The notes: generated by a model from the sequence alone, not told the origin. Positions 1 to 8,864 are shown, numbered from the stretch's first letter. The stretch: 10,796 nucleotides of DNA from Bacteroides sp. (GCA_021204375.1 JAJPZL010000043.1:1-10796), one strand, 5' to 3'. A program made the numbers and translations.

Positions 1-47
1 ACCTCTATCCTTATTCTTTCTCTTTTGAAGATAGAGAACTTATTCAT
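1..47 (-). CDS. Possible start of a further minus-strand gene, cut by the window edge
   Basis: After the terminator, an ATG at 47-45 opens a frame that stays open for all 15 codons to the window edge and begins MNKFSIFKRERIRI. It is too short to identify. The upstream segment (48-109) is very AT-rich with a homopolymer run at 61-74, and holds no clear TTTG / TAnnTTTG promoter; TAACTTTA is only a near match to the -7 element. This may be chance. Confidence 0.15.
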   Translation of the reverse strand, partial: MNKFSIFKRERIRIE

Positions 48-109
48 TAACAATCCGGGTCTTTTTTTTTAAAGTTATTAAAAGGCTAGTTTACTCCCGT
101 ATAGAAAAC

Positions 110-144
110 AAAAAAATCCGTATGATCACAGCCTTACGGATTTT
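110..144 (-). terminator. Rho-independent terminator at the end of the operon
   Basis: Perfect 10-bp inverted repeat AAAATCCGTA / TACGGATTTT (113-122 and 135-144) with a 12-nt loop. On the minus strand the stem runs directly into a run of seven T residues (116-110). It begins 30 nt after the last stop codon of the lyase gene, where the operon should end. The A-rich other flank could also let it work weakly for + strand transcripts. Confidence 0.85.
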
Positions 145-174
145 ATAAAGAAGGGAGGTTCTCTATTATTCAGA

Positions 175-1786
175 TCACCGGTCCGCTTCTTTCAGTAATG
201 CTTCGGGAGTAGATCCGGACCGTATCCAGTCAATCTCTACCGGAACTCAGTTGGTTTCTCCAAAATCGAGTAGCAAAGTGGCAGAGACTTCCCGATTGGA
301 AAAAGGGGTACCGTTGTTAGAGAGTATCTTCCGTATATCATAGATATAGATATCCTTCTCTACCCGGATCGCATTTTCTATATCTAATTTCCAGTACTCA
401 GGTGCGCTGTTCACACTATAGCTTACCTGAAACCATCCCGCAGGAAGTTTATCAGGGAGGGAGAGAACTTTAATACCGATATAGGGATAGTCGCCGACAT
501 TATACCGTACTCTCCGTTTCTCCATAGCGGCTCCGGAAGAGAGAAGCCCGAACTTCCCATCCCCGGAACGGAAAGCTACTGTCCGAAAGTTCCAGCCTGC
601 CCGGTTATCTGCCCGTTCATCAATTTTTCCCGGTATCTTTCCTGCATTCAGGTCCTCTCCCAGGTAGAATAAAAGGCTTCCGAATCCCGGATTATCGCAG
701 GTAAAACCTGGCCCCTCCGGACGTATCAGCGAAAGGACCTACCCGGTATAAGGCATCTCCAATCCTTTCCGGTATACATAATGGTTATATCCTATTTCAA
801 AGACAGAACGAAAACGTCCCATCCCATCTTCTCCCAAATTTTGCCAGTCGCAGTACTTACCGGTGATGTCTTTCCAGATGGTAAAAGGAACTTCATATCC
901 CAGATTGGAGGCAGATAAATATTCATAGCCTTTCATAATACGGTTATCAAGGGCTACATAGAGGTCTTCTCCCTGAGACCAGGCAAGTTCGGCTATCTCT
1001 GCCAGACAACTAATACCTAACATACAGTGCTGCTGGTCTCTTCCACTCTCCTGTAACTGTCCTGTTTCAGCTACATAATTTGGTAAAGATCCATTATCTT
1101 TTCCCTTATAGAAAAACTCTTTTGCCTCTTCATATAGCTTACGGTCATTCATAAATATGCCGAAAGCCATCTGGACTTTGGTCACCGCAATACCCAAGTT
1201 ACCATTGGTATAGGGAGGAGTATGATAGAACTGAGTTAGTACGGGTTGGAAAACATTCCGGAAAAGACTTTCTACCTGTCTGGAATCTTCCTGGTTCCAT
1301 CCGGCAGAGTAGGTATCTGCCGGATAGGTATACCGCAGAATCTCAGCAGCATTCACCAGCATAAACCCCTGTAGACCTGCACAGAGCGGATCATCGGGTC
1401 CATGAATGGCTTTTAGCTGCGAAGCATAGGCCCGGAGGATCTCCATACTTTTATCTGCATGTTGTACATTCCCGGTAATAACCCATTGCAGGGCATTGTA
1501 ATAAGCGACATTGAAATCACGCTCGCAGGGATCTTTGGTATATCCGTATCTGCCTGCCCGGCTTATGTTCTCAAAGGGTCCTTTTACAGAATAAGCTGAT
1601 GATGACTCTGGCAAAGAGGCCAGTATCTGGTAAGAGCCGTAGGCGGGTTCGCTCTTTTCTTTTACTAAATTCCGGATTCGGGTAAGCGACTCCTGTGTAT
1701 GGAGTAATCCCGGATGTATAAAATCTTCTGCTCTTAAAAAGCAGCAGAGAGATATAAAAAATGGTCAGCAGTTCTTTGGTTCGCAT
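175..1786 (-). pseudogene. Alginate-lyase-superfamily polysaccharide lyase, broken by a frameshift and two in-frame stops
   Basis: Reconstructed length is 536 aa. The catalytic part (about 20-340 after repair) resembles the alginate_lyase (PF05426) alpha/alpha-barrel group, which cuts uronate polymers by beta-elimination. Visible marks are FIHPGLLHTQESLTRIR at the mature N-terminus, TNGNLG (193-198) and QESGRDQQH (245-253), with LDNRIMKGYEYL further on. PL38 is a candidate family, from memory. The C-terminal portion looks like an added beta-rich domain ending VEIDWIR. Three lesions are seen. In the signal peptide, a run of five T residues (1736-1740) shifts the frame; four would give a continuous signal peptide ending LRA|ED. 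Codon 349 (739-741) is TAG, followed by coding sequence VLSLIRPEGPGF. Codon 513 (247-249) is TGA, followed by VPVEIDWIRSGSTPEALL to a final TGA at 175-177. The gene is most likely a pseudogene; assembly error is the alternative. It is last in the operon and supplies the substrate for GH88. Confidence 0.82.
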
Positions 1787-1813
1787 CTGTTCCTTACTTA
1801 TATGAATAAATAT

Positions 1814-1839
1814 ACGGAACGGCTTTCGGGCCGTTCCGT
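1814..1839 (-). promoter_or_regulatory. Intergenic hairpin between susD and the lyase gene
   Basis: Perfect 10-bp inverted repeat (ACGGAACGGC and its complement) with a 6-nt loop, starting 24 nt after the susD stop. On the minus strand the stem is followed by ATATTTATTC, which is AT-rich but not a clean U-tract, so termination would be partial at best. Stem-loops after susCD can protect the upstream mRNA and lower downstream expression; that role is inferred here. The rest of the 77-nt gap holds a Shine-Dalgarno-like AAGGA ending five bases before the lyase ATG. Confidence 0.6.
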
Positions 1840-1863
1840 GTCTGTCTTACCGGATCACACAGA

Positions 1864-3675
1864 TCACCATCCCGGATTATTACCCAGTTCCTGTCCGTTA
1901 CTGAGGGAGTTGAGCCAGGAGAGGGGGATCGGCCGACGAATATACTTATTTCTGAATGTTTCTTTACTAAGCTGTGTGGGAATACCTCCGGTAATGTTGG
2001 TAATATCCCAGTTATACTTCAAGGCTCTTTCGGCCAGTTTACGGGTACGTTGTAGGTCGTTCCAGCGGGGTGCTTCTCCCAAAAGTTCCAGTGCACGTTC
2101 ATCCAGTATATCATCTAAGGTGACTGTACCACTGTAGAGTTCCAGCCCATCTTCGGGAGCATTATAGGAGGCTCTTGCACGGACTTTATTAATATAATGT
2201 AAAGCATTGCCGTTATCTCCACTCTGTACCGCAGCCTCAGCAGCGATCAGGCAGGTTTCCGCCAGGCGGAACAGGTAGATATCCCGGGTACCGGAAGCAT
2301 CTCCACTCTCTTTATATTCGGTATTTCCATCTTTGAATTTCCATACCGGCAGGAAGGCACGGGTGGTGGAATTGGAAGTCTGATATCCGTTCTTATAAAA
2401 GTCTTCGTCGGTAAAATCGGTAATATCTCCATGGGGATAGTTATATACATGGTATACTACTGCATCTTTATTACGCTGGCTCAACTGTTTAAAAGATTCT
2501 TCAACCGGCACCTGGAAATAGATGACTTTATCCCCGAGTTCATACAGGCCTTCCACAGGGGTGGTACATTCAAACCAGTTCTTTCCGGCATCTCTGCCAT
2601 CTGTAGAGGTAGCCGGATCGCCGTTGAGGGGGCTCATAAAAGTCACAGAGGCGCGACGGTCTTTTTTCCAGTCGAACATCAGGTACCCCAGCTTGGTAGG
2701 CATGGCAGCTGCATCATCGTTCCCGTAATAGGCACTCTTGGAGACTCCCTGCCAACCTTCCCGGTAGGCAAAGTACATCCACATATTCCACCTGTTGGTA
2801 TTGTGGTTGGCGGAAGTAGAAAAGCCGATACTGAAAATGATCTCGTCATTGATCTCATTGGCTTGCTGGTGAACCAGCCGGTAATCGGAAAGGAGTTGAT
2901 GGCCGGAGTTCTCAATGACTTCTACCGCGTCGCTGTAAGCCTGCCGGAAGTCACGGGGATCGGCATAGGATTCATAGCCACGGGTCAGGTAGACAAGTGC
3001 CCGGAGATGTCTGGCAGCGGAGGCGGACATGCGTCCGAAATCACTGCCTGTCTGGCGGATAGGGAGTATTTTTATAGCATCTTCCAGATCCTGTAATATC
3101 TGGGTATAGAACTCTTCTGCGGAAGCAAATTCGGCTGTCCAGACAGGAGCAGTGAGTTCACTGACCATTAAAGATCCCTGTCCCCAGTTCTTTACAATTT
3201 CAAATAGGTAAAGAGCCCGTAATACTTTCATTTCGGCTACCCGTTGTTCCAGCACACTCTCTTCCAGTCCATCTGGATCTGCTGATTTGAGAATGACATT
3301 CGGCGCTCTGTCCAGAGCCGCATTTACATTTTTAAGGGAGGTATAGAGGCTGTTCCAGTGGGAACTCACATTTCCCTGATTGGAATCAAAAGTAGTAGTA
3401 TATTGGTTCAGTACCTGTACATTACCAGAATAGTTCTGTGTAAAGATATCTGTTCCAAACTGGGAAAGTACATGATAATTCTTTTTATTATAGACATCTT
3501 TCAGGGTGGAATAGCAACCGTTGACCAAACTTTCATATCCGGAACCGGTGGCAAAATACTCTTCTGCAGATTGTCCGGAATAGTTTACCTCGTCCAGAAA
3601 CCCGGAACAGGAAACAGAGAACAGGGTTATACCGGAAAAAATAATTCCTTTAGCTATATATTTTTTTATTTTCAT
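1864..3675 (-). CDS. susD: SusD/RagB-family surface glycan-binding lipoprotein
   Basis: 603 aa, intact, a normal length for SusD-like proteins. It forms the hinged extracellular lid on the partner SusC and captures glycan. The lipoprotein signal is clear: hydrophobic residues 11-21 and a lipobox ending at Cys23, followed by SGFLDE, which is typical of SusD N-termini. The N-terminal half (about 25-250) matches the TPR-containing SusD region, including RVAEMKVLRALYLFEIVKNWG, and the C-terminal region (about 330-603) contains LAETCLIAAEAAVQSG, INKVRARA, ILDERALELLGEAPRWNDL and the family ending NNPGW. It starts 12 nt after the susC stop, so the two are surely co-transcribed and perhaps translationally coupled. 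It stops with TGA. Its integrity contrasts with the broken genes on both sides. Confidence 0.95.
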   Translation of the reverse strand: MKIKKYIAKGIIFSGITLFSVSCSGFLDEVNYSGQSAEEYFATGSGYESLVNGCYSTLKDVYNKKNYHVLSQFGTDIFTQNYSGNVQVLNQYTTTFDSNQGNVSSHWNSLYTSLKNVNAALDRAPNVILKSADPDGLEESVLEQRVAEMKVLRALYLFEIVKNWGQGSLMVSELTAPVWTAEFASAEEFYTQILQDLEDAIKILPIRQTGSDFGRMSASAARHLRALVYLTRGYESYADPRDFRQAYSDAVEVIENSGHQLLSDYRLVHQQANEINDEIIFSIGFSTSANHNTNRWNMWMYFAYREGWQGVSKSAYYGNDDAAAMPTKLGYLMFDWKKDRRASVTFMSPLNGDPATSTDGRDAGKNWFECTTPVEGLYELGDKVIYFQVPVEESFKQLSQRNKDAVVYHVYNYPHGDITDFTDEDFYKNGYQTSNSTTRAFLPVWKFKDGNTEYKESGDASGTRDIYLFRLAETCLIAAEAAVQSGDNGNALHYINKVRARASYNAPEDGLELYSGTVTLDDILDERALELLGEAPRWNDLQRTRKLAERALKYNWDITNITGGIPTQLSKETFRNKYIRRPIPLSWLNSLSNGQELGNNPGW

Positions 3676-3687
3676 GGTAGTACTGTT

Positions 3688-6600
3688 TTAGAATGGAACA
3701 TTTAATCCGAAAATCAGGTTACAGGTCATAGCATCCGTAGTACCGATACTGGCACTTGCCTGTTCCGGATCAAATCCGCTGAACTTTGTAAAGGTAAAAG
3801 GATTCTGCATCGTGGAATAGAGTCTCAGGTGACCGATCTTTGCCTTCTCCAACAGGTGTTTCCGGAAGGTATATCCCAGGGTAATATAAGAAACTTTCAG
3901 GAAATTGGTACTGTACATGACATGCGATATACTTTTACTGGTACTGTTCACATCTCTGTAAGGCCCCATATTAGAGGGTTGTGCTATGGTATTGGATGGG
4001 TTTTCCTGTGTCCAGTAATCTTTCCGGAGATTATTGAAATTCAGGTTGTTATTTTCCAGTGCCCACGACACATAGAACTGGTTTCTCACACGGGCACCTG
4101 CCTGGAAGTACAGATGAAAAGAAAGGTCAAAATCCTTGTACTGGAAAATGTTGGTCATTCCCCCGTTCCAGTCGGGAGTACGTTTTCCATCAATGAACCG
4201 GTCTTTATCGGCATTGATCGTACCATCTTCGTCAAAGTCTCTTACCCGGAATTGTCCCGGTGTCTACCCATATTTCGCTGCTTCCTCCTCTTCACCGAGT
4301 TGCCATACACCGATTGTCTGGAAATTCCAGTTGACATCAATAGGCTGGCCGATGAACCAGAGGTTGGAGTAATCTCCCCACATACCTGCAAGCTGGTCTG
4401 AATAGACACCCAGGTCTTCTTTAAAAGAGAGATCTACGATCTTATTCTTATTATAAGAAAGAGTGAAATTTGTTTTCCAGGAGAAATCTTTCGTACGGAT
4501 ATTCTCCGTATTAAGGGCTAACTCAAATCCCTGGTTGCGTACAGAACCTACATTGTCTTTCAGACTGGAATACCCCAGGTGAGTGGGTACGCTTCTGCTC
4601 ATGATCAGGTCTTTGGTAAGACGGTTGTAATACTCTATACTACCTGAGATCCGGTTGTTAAAGAAACCATAATCCAGACCGAGATTATATTCGGAAGTAC
4701 GCTCCCATCCTAACTCATCGTTACGAAGGTTATTAGGAAGATTACCGATCACTTCGTTATTGCCAAACGAGTAGTATTTAGAACCGGAGATCGTACCCTG
4801 GGTAGAGTAAGGATTTACGGTATCATTACCGGTCTGACCGTAACTGATACGAACTTTCAGGTTGGAGAGCCAGTCTGCTTCCCGGAGGAAGGCCTCTTCA
4901 CTAATACGCCATGCTCCGGCTATAGAGGGGAATAGGGCCCATTTGTTACCATCGGCCAGTTTGGAGGATCCGTCATAACGGATACTGGCTGTTACCAGAT
5001 ATCTGTCCAGCAGGGAATAGTTAACACGTGCCAGGTAAGACATGAGACTCGACTGCCGGAAGCCGGAAGTCAGTGTAGTCATTTCACCTCCCTGGAGGTT
5101 GTACCACAAAGAGTTATAAGTGAGGTCTTTGGAGGCACCGTTCATATTCTCTGTCTGTGACTGCTGCATGGAGAATACGCCGGTTACATCCAGTGCGTGA
5201 ATACTTCTGGACCATTTGTAATTAACGATATTATCCCATACCCAGTCGGTATAGTTATCTTTCTTCAGGTTATTGGTGGCTCCGGCTGCTGTACCTTGCA
5301 AAGCTTTTGTCCATACCCCCCGGTACTGGCCGATCTGGTCATTGGTCATATTGGGAGAGAAAGAGGATCTCAGATCCACCCCGCTTACCGGAGTTATTTT
5401 TAAATAGAGATTACACAGCAGGTTTACCCGGTTGGTTTTATTAAATTCATTTTTATTGGTAACCAGCGGATTGAACAAGCCGTTACCGGCATACTTCCAC
5501 TCTTCCTCATCGGTAACCAGGCTGTTGGGATGCTGGGTGGGACGCATCCGGAAAGCATCCTGCAGGAGGTCACTGTTCCCTGTATCGCATACATAATGGG
5601 TCATATAAAGACTTCCCCCAAAGCCTACATACTCGTTGGCATCCAGATCAATAGCTGCCCTGAGGTTGTAACGGGTAAACTCCTGGGGATTCAACATACC
5701 GTCTTCAAAATAGTAACCTCCGGAGAGGGTATAACTGGCAGATTCGGTACCGCCGGTAGCAGAAATGGTATGGTTGGTAATAAAAGCGAGATTGGAGATC
5801 GCATCAATCCAGTCGTAATAGTTACCGGTTTGTACGGCCTTTAATTCGGAGAGATCGGTAAAGATCTCTTCGTCTGTCTTATATACATTTCCATTGGTCG
5901 CACGAACCGCTTCGCGGGCCAGTTGTACATATTCATCTCCTGACATCATATCGAGCATATTGGTATATTTACGGAAGCCGGTATATCCGCTGTATGAAAT
6001 TTTGGGTTTACCGGAGACGCCGCGTTTGGTAGTGACCATCACGACTCCGTTGGTAGCCCTTGAGCCGTAAATAGCCGTAGAAGAGGCATCTTTCAGGATA
6101 TCAATTTTTTCAATATCATTCGGATTAATATTATCTAGGCTGGCACCCGGTACCCCGTCAATCACTACCAGCGGAGCACTGGAGCCTTCGATCGAGCTCA
6201 GACCACGTATTTTAATATCGTATCCTCCTCCGGGTTTGTTGTTGTTCCGGAGAATATTTACTCCGGGAACCGCTCCCTGGAGCCCTCCTACGGCATTGGT
6301 CTTTCCTCCGCGTAAAAGTGTTTCGGTAGAGACCGTAGAGATAGCTCCGGTAAGGTCTGATTTTTTCACCGAGCCATATCCTACCACAACGAGTTCGTCC
6401 AATAGTTCCGTATCATCCTTCAGGATAATATGAATGGAAGAGCGGTTTCCTACAACCAGCTCCTGGGTTTCATAGCCTACATAGGATATTTGCAGGCGAT
6501 CCCTGGAAGAGGCAGATATGGAAAAGTTTCCCTCCAGATCTGTGACGGTACCTGTAGTGGTACCTTTTACCACAACGGTAGCTCCTATAACAGGTTCTCC

Positions 6601-6780
6601 CTGGGTATCTGTTACCGTACCGGCTACTTCTGCCGGAGCTTGTAGGATCCTCTGTGTAACCGGAACATCCGGTGAGGATGCCGAAGCGCTGATCCCTTCT
6701 TCCGCACTCAGTGGGGCAGAAGAAGCAGCGATAGCCAGCAATAAAAAACATGATTTGACAATGCAGTTTCTGTTCATCAT
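3688..6780 (-). pseudogene. susC: SusC/RagA-family TonB-dependent transporter, interrupted by in-frame TAG
   Basis: Outer-membrane transporter that imports oligosaccharides using TonB energy, with SusD as its lid. Signal peptide about 1-26; carboxypeptidase-regulatory-like beta domain about 51-120; TonB box ELVVVGYG (129-136); plug about 138-250 containing VIDGVPG and IYGSRATNGVVMV; beta-barrel to the end. No obvious STN domain is present. The frame runs 1031 codons to TAA, a normal length, but codon 839 (4264-4266) is TAG. Both sides are clearly SusC: AAKYG before it, and TPGQFRVRDFDEDGT after it, the usual motif followed by barrel strands and a terminal LIFGLNVPF. One base change from CAG (Gln) would explain it. 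Without read-through the last quarter of the barrel is lost, which should abolish folding. An assembly error is also possible. The double ATG at 6780 and 6777 leaves the exact start open. The susD start lies 12 nt downstream. Confidence 0.9.
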
Positions 6781-6941
6781 AATACTACTAAGTTTAACGG
6801 TTAATTAAATTTTTCTCACACGCAGCCTGGTCTTTCTGTTTTTCCGGAAGCCCGGCATAGGTTAGTTTTATCAGTAAACGGGTGAAAGCGGGCAGTTACC
6901 CAAAACCATTCCCTGTTTTTTAGGGAGCCCGCCATTCTTTT
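6781..6941 (-). promoter_or_regulatory. Structured leader/spacer before susC
   Basis: 161 nt between the GH97 and susC genes, the largest gap inside the operon. On the minus strand GCGGGC (6932-6927) pairs perfectly with GCCCGC (6893-6888), enclosing an inner CCCT/AGGG hairpin (6925-6922 with 6914-6911) and a second region of about 20 nt. No U-tract follows, so this is not a standard terminator. The last 40 nt before the susC ATG are AT-rich and look unstructured, typical of Bacteroidetes translation starts. No convincing TAnnTTTG promoter is seen, so susC may rely on read-through, on an ECF-type promoter I cannot recognise, or on mRNA processing here. A TTTCACCC octamer (6887-6880, minus strand) matches one arm of the palindrome upstream of GH88. 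Confidence 0.4.
6816..6935 (-). CDS. Possible 39-aa small ORF in the susC leader
   Basis: An ATG six bases after the GH97 stop opens a 39-codon frame that ends in TGA 35 nt before susC. It is preceded by an A-rich stretch (AAAAAAGA) that could help initiation. The peptide begins MAGSLKNREWFWVT and is rich in Arg, Lys, Thr and aromatic residues, with two Cys near the end. I see no signal peptide, membrane helix or known domain. It overlaps the inverted repeats of the leader, so the reading frame may simply be a by-product of a structured or repeated intergenic element. A leader peptide that couples translation to susC is an alternative. No homology is claimed. Confidence 0.2.
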   Translation of the reverse strand: MAGSLKNREWFWVTARFHPFTDKTNLCRASGKTERPGCV

Positions 6942-8846
6942 TTATTCATGCGTTATCCGGACCGCAAATCCTCCGGAGGGTTGTAAAGGAAAGGGTATTT
7001 TATCTGTTCTCCGGACAGGCTTTCTTCGGATCTCTACTTCTCCGGAAAAAGGATCTTTATCCGTGTAACAGGTAGCTTTATAAGTATATCCTGCGGGAAG
7101 GAAAGAGAGATCCAGCTCTATAGTGCATGCATGGGTATTGGTGATGCCTCCGATATACCAGCTGTTGCCGGAACGGCGGGCTACTACAATATATTCGCCT
7201 ATTTCGCCGGAAAGTACCCGGGTATCCTCCCATACGGCCGGTAGGTGTTCCCACAATTCCAGTTCCGGCCTTTCGTAGCATTCACTGATCTTTTCTCTCC
7301 AGAAAAGGAACTGGGTAGGACTGTAATAGATAACCGGAAGTGCCAGGCGGTGGACATACGTAGATTGCAGGTCGCCCCGGCAGTAGCCCGAAGTATAATC
7401 TCCTGCACCGATCGTAAAACGGGTAAAGGGCAACATCACATCGTGGTCGGCATTGGAATTTTGTTCGTTCCCGTGAATGCCTTCCTGGGTTAATAAATTG
7501 GGATAGGTGCGGCTAAACCCGTTGGGACGATAAGCGTCGTGGATATCTACCAATAAATTATATTCAGCAGCCTTCTTTACGATCATCTCCATCCACTCCT
7601 GCCACTCCTGTTTTCCAACCTGTACAAAGCCGGGCTTTATACCTTTGACTCCCCACTCTTTAAAAAGAGGGAATATCTTGTCGGTATAACGTTCCAGTCC
7701 TTCCCGGTTTACATAGAGAAAGATCCCGACTCCTTTCTCCTGGCCATACCGGATCACGGCAGGCAGGTCCAGCCCGGGATGACCTGGAATAGATTCGTTG
7801 GTGGTAGGATGGGTTACATTCACATAGGAAGGATCTTTCTTATGGCTGTTGGCTACTCCATACCATCCCCAGTCAAAGATCATATAATCAATGCCTTTCC
7901 GCCGGCAAAAATCGATCATCTTATAGGCTTCCGGAGTAGAAATAACAGTTTCACGCATGGCTGTTCCGGGTTTGATCCAGGAGGTATCTGCTATTTTACA
8001 CGGTTCATTGAGGTTCAGTAGTAGGTAATTCTGCTCCATTAATCCGCCGGGTGTAGAAGAGAGGGTGATGGCCCGCCAGGCAGTCACCATTCCTCCGGTA
8101 CTCTTTGCCTCTCCCCTTAAAGCGATGCGGATGGTATTTTCTCTGCGGTAAGGAGCTTCGACATAAGCGCGCGGGTAATGATGATTACCGGCCTCCATGA
8201 TGGCTCCGTAAATGCCCGAAGCCGTCATACAGGTTAGCGGTAATTCACAACCCGGCTTAATTTCGGATGGATATACTTTGTAATACTTTCCCTCGTGCCC
8301 GTAAGATTCCCAGACAGAGGCATACCGGGGAAAAGTGAATTCGGTATATTCACGATCAATTACCACTTTTTCTAAGCCGGGCTGTTCAGGGATTTCATAC
8401 CGGAAAGCAATCCCCTCGTTATAGGCCCGGAAAAGAATGTGGATCTTCCGGTTGGGATAGAGTGTTTCTTCCAGTATGACCCTCATTTCATTGTAGCTAT
8501 CGGGATATTCGCTCCGCTCTCCATACAGAGGTTTCCAGGAGGAGCGCTGCTGGTCATATTTTACCTCTACTACCTGAAAATAATGTTTTAATTCGGCGGT
8601 CCCTATCAGTTCAAAACTCAATCGGGAAGGGAGCAGGAAGGGCTCCCCGTTATACCACACTTCATAATAAGGAGTGCCTTCTGCTACTCCGGGATGTGAA
8701 ACGGAAGGAGTGTCTGAAACAGAGAACCGGATCCGGATCTTTTCGTCCGGCGAGAACAGTTCTGTGTTTTCTGCCCTCAGCCACATCAGGCTGCATAAGC
8801 AATAAAGATATACTACTACTCTTTTCATACTATTGATTTTATTCAT
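6942..8846 (-). CDS. GH97 family glycoside hydrolase (alpha-glucosidase/alpha-galactosidase type)
   Basis: 634 aa, as expected for GH97 (SusB family): N-terminal beta-sandwich about 27-285, (beta/alpha)8 barrel about 290-560 and a short C-terminal beta domain. Family landmarks are YMIFDWGWYG (321-330), a barrel strand GIKPGFV (402-408), IHDAYRPNG (435-443), SRTYPN (445-450) and QEGIHGNE (454-461). Members are exo-acting alpha-glucosidases (inverting) or alpha-galactosidases (retaining). The Asp nucleophile of retaining members would fall near Gly406 here, and the acid Glu of SusB corresponds to Glu461, so an inverting mechanism is more likely; Asp437 sits where SusB has a Glu thought to act as base. 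These correspondences are aligned from memory. The signal peptide ends near LRA|EN (residue 25), suggesting a periplasmic enzyme. Met7 (8828) is an alternative start giving a more compact signal peptide. It ends with TAA. The gene is intact; the substrate is unproven. Confidence 0.92.
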   Translation of the reverse strand: MNKINSMKRVVVYLYCLCSLMWLRAENTELFSPDEKIRIRFSVSDTPSVSHPGVAEGTPYYEVWYNGEPFLLPSRLSFELIGTAELKHYFQVVEVKYDQQRSSWKPLYGERSEYPDSYNEMRVILEETLYPNRKIHILFRAYNEGIAFRYEIPEQPGLEKVVIDREYTEFTFPRYASVWESYGHEGKYYKVYPSEIKPGCELPLTCMTASGIYGAIMEAGNHHYPRAYVEAPYRRENTIRIALRGEAKSTGGMVTAWRAITLSSTPGGLMEQNYLLLNLNEPCKIADTSWIKPGTAMRETVISTPEAYKMIDFCRRKGIDYMIFDWGWYGVANSHKKDPSYVNVTHPTTNESIPGHPGLDLPAVIRYGQEKGVGIFLYVNREGLERYTDKIFPLFKEWGVKGIKPGFVQVGKQEWQEWMEMIVKKAAEYNLLVDIHDAYRPNGFSRTYPNLLTQEGIHGNEQNSNADHDVMLPFTRFTIGAGDYTSGYCRGDLQSTYVHRLALPVIYYSPTQFLFWREKISECYERPELELWEHLPAVWEDTRVLSGEIGEYIVVARRSGNSWYIGGITNTHACTIELDLSFLPAGYTYKATCYTDKDPFSGEVEIRRKPVRRTDKIPFPLQPSGGFAVRITHE

Positions 8847-8864
8847 AAACTATTCTATTATTTC

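Noticed and set aside
61..75. Run of about ten T then AAA, considered as a terminator for a + strand gene entering from the left
   Set aside because: No stem precedes the T run on the + strand and no coding frame is visible to the left, so nothing supports a terminator.
170..182. 13-base word TCAGATCACCGGT shared with 9446-9458, both at gene ends, with a shorter version at the susD end
   Set aside because: One or two repeated 13-mers are expected by chance in a window of this size, and the stop codons fall in different positions of the word, so a common functional site is unlikely.
1571..1786. 71-aa minus-strand protein with a signal-like N-terminus
   Set aside because: Only its first 17 or so residues are real: they are the lyase signal peptide. 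Beyond the T5 run the frame is shifted and the true coding sequence is in the next frame.
2431..3096. 221-codon open frame on the + strand
   Set aside because: It lies fully antisense to the intact susD, has no domain-like character, and long antisense frames are common opposite such codon usage.
3829..4401. 190-codon + strand frame across the susC TAG
   Set aside because: Antisense to susC coding sequence on both sides of the stop. It begins and ends without regulatory signals and resembles no protein I know.
6470..6751. 93-aa minus-strand frame within the start of susC
   Set aside because: Out-of-frame shadow of the signal peptide and carboxypeptidase-regulatory-like domain of SusC, which is clearly the coding frame.
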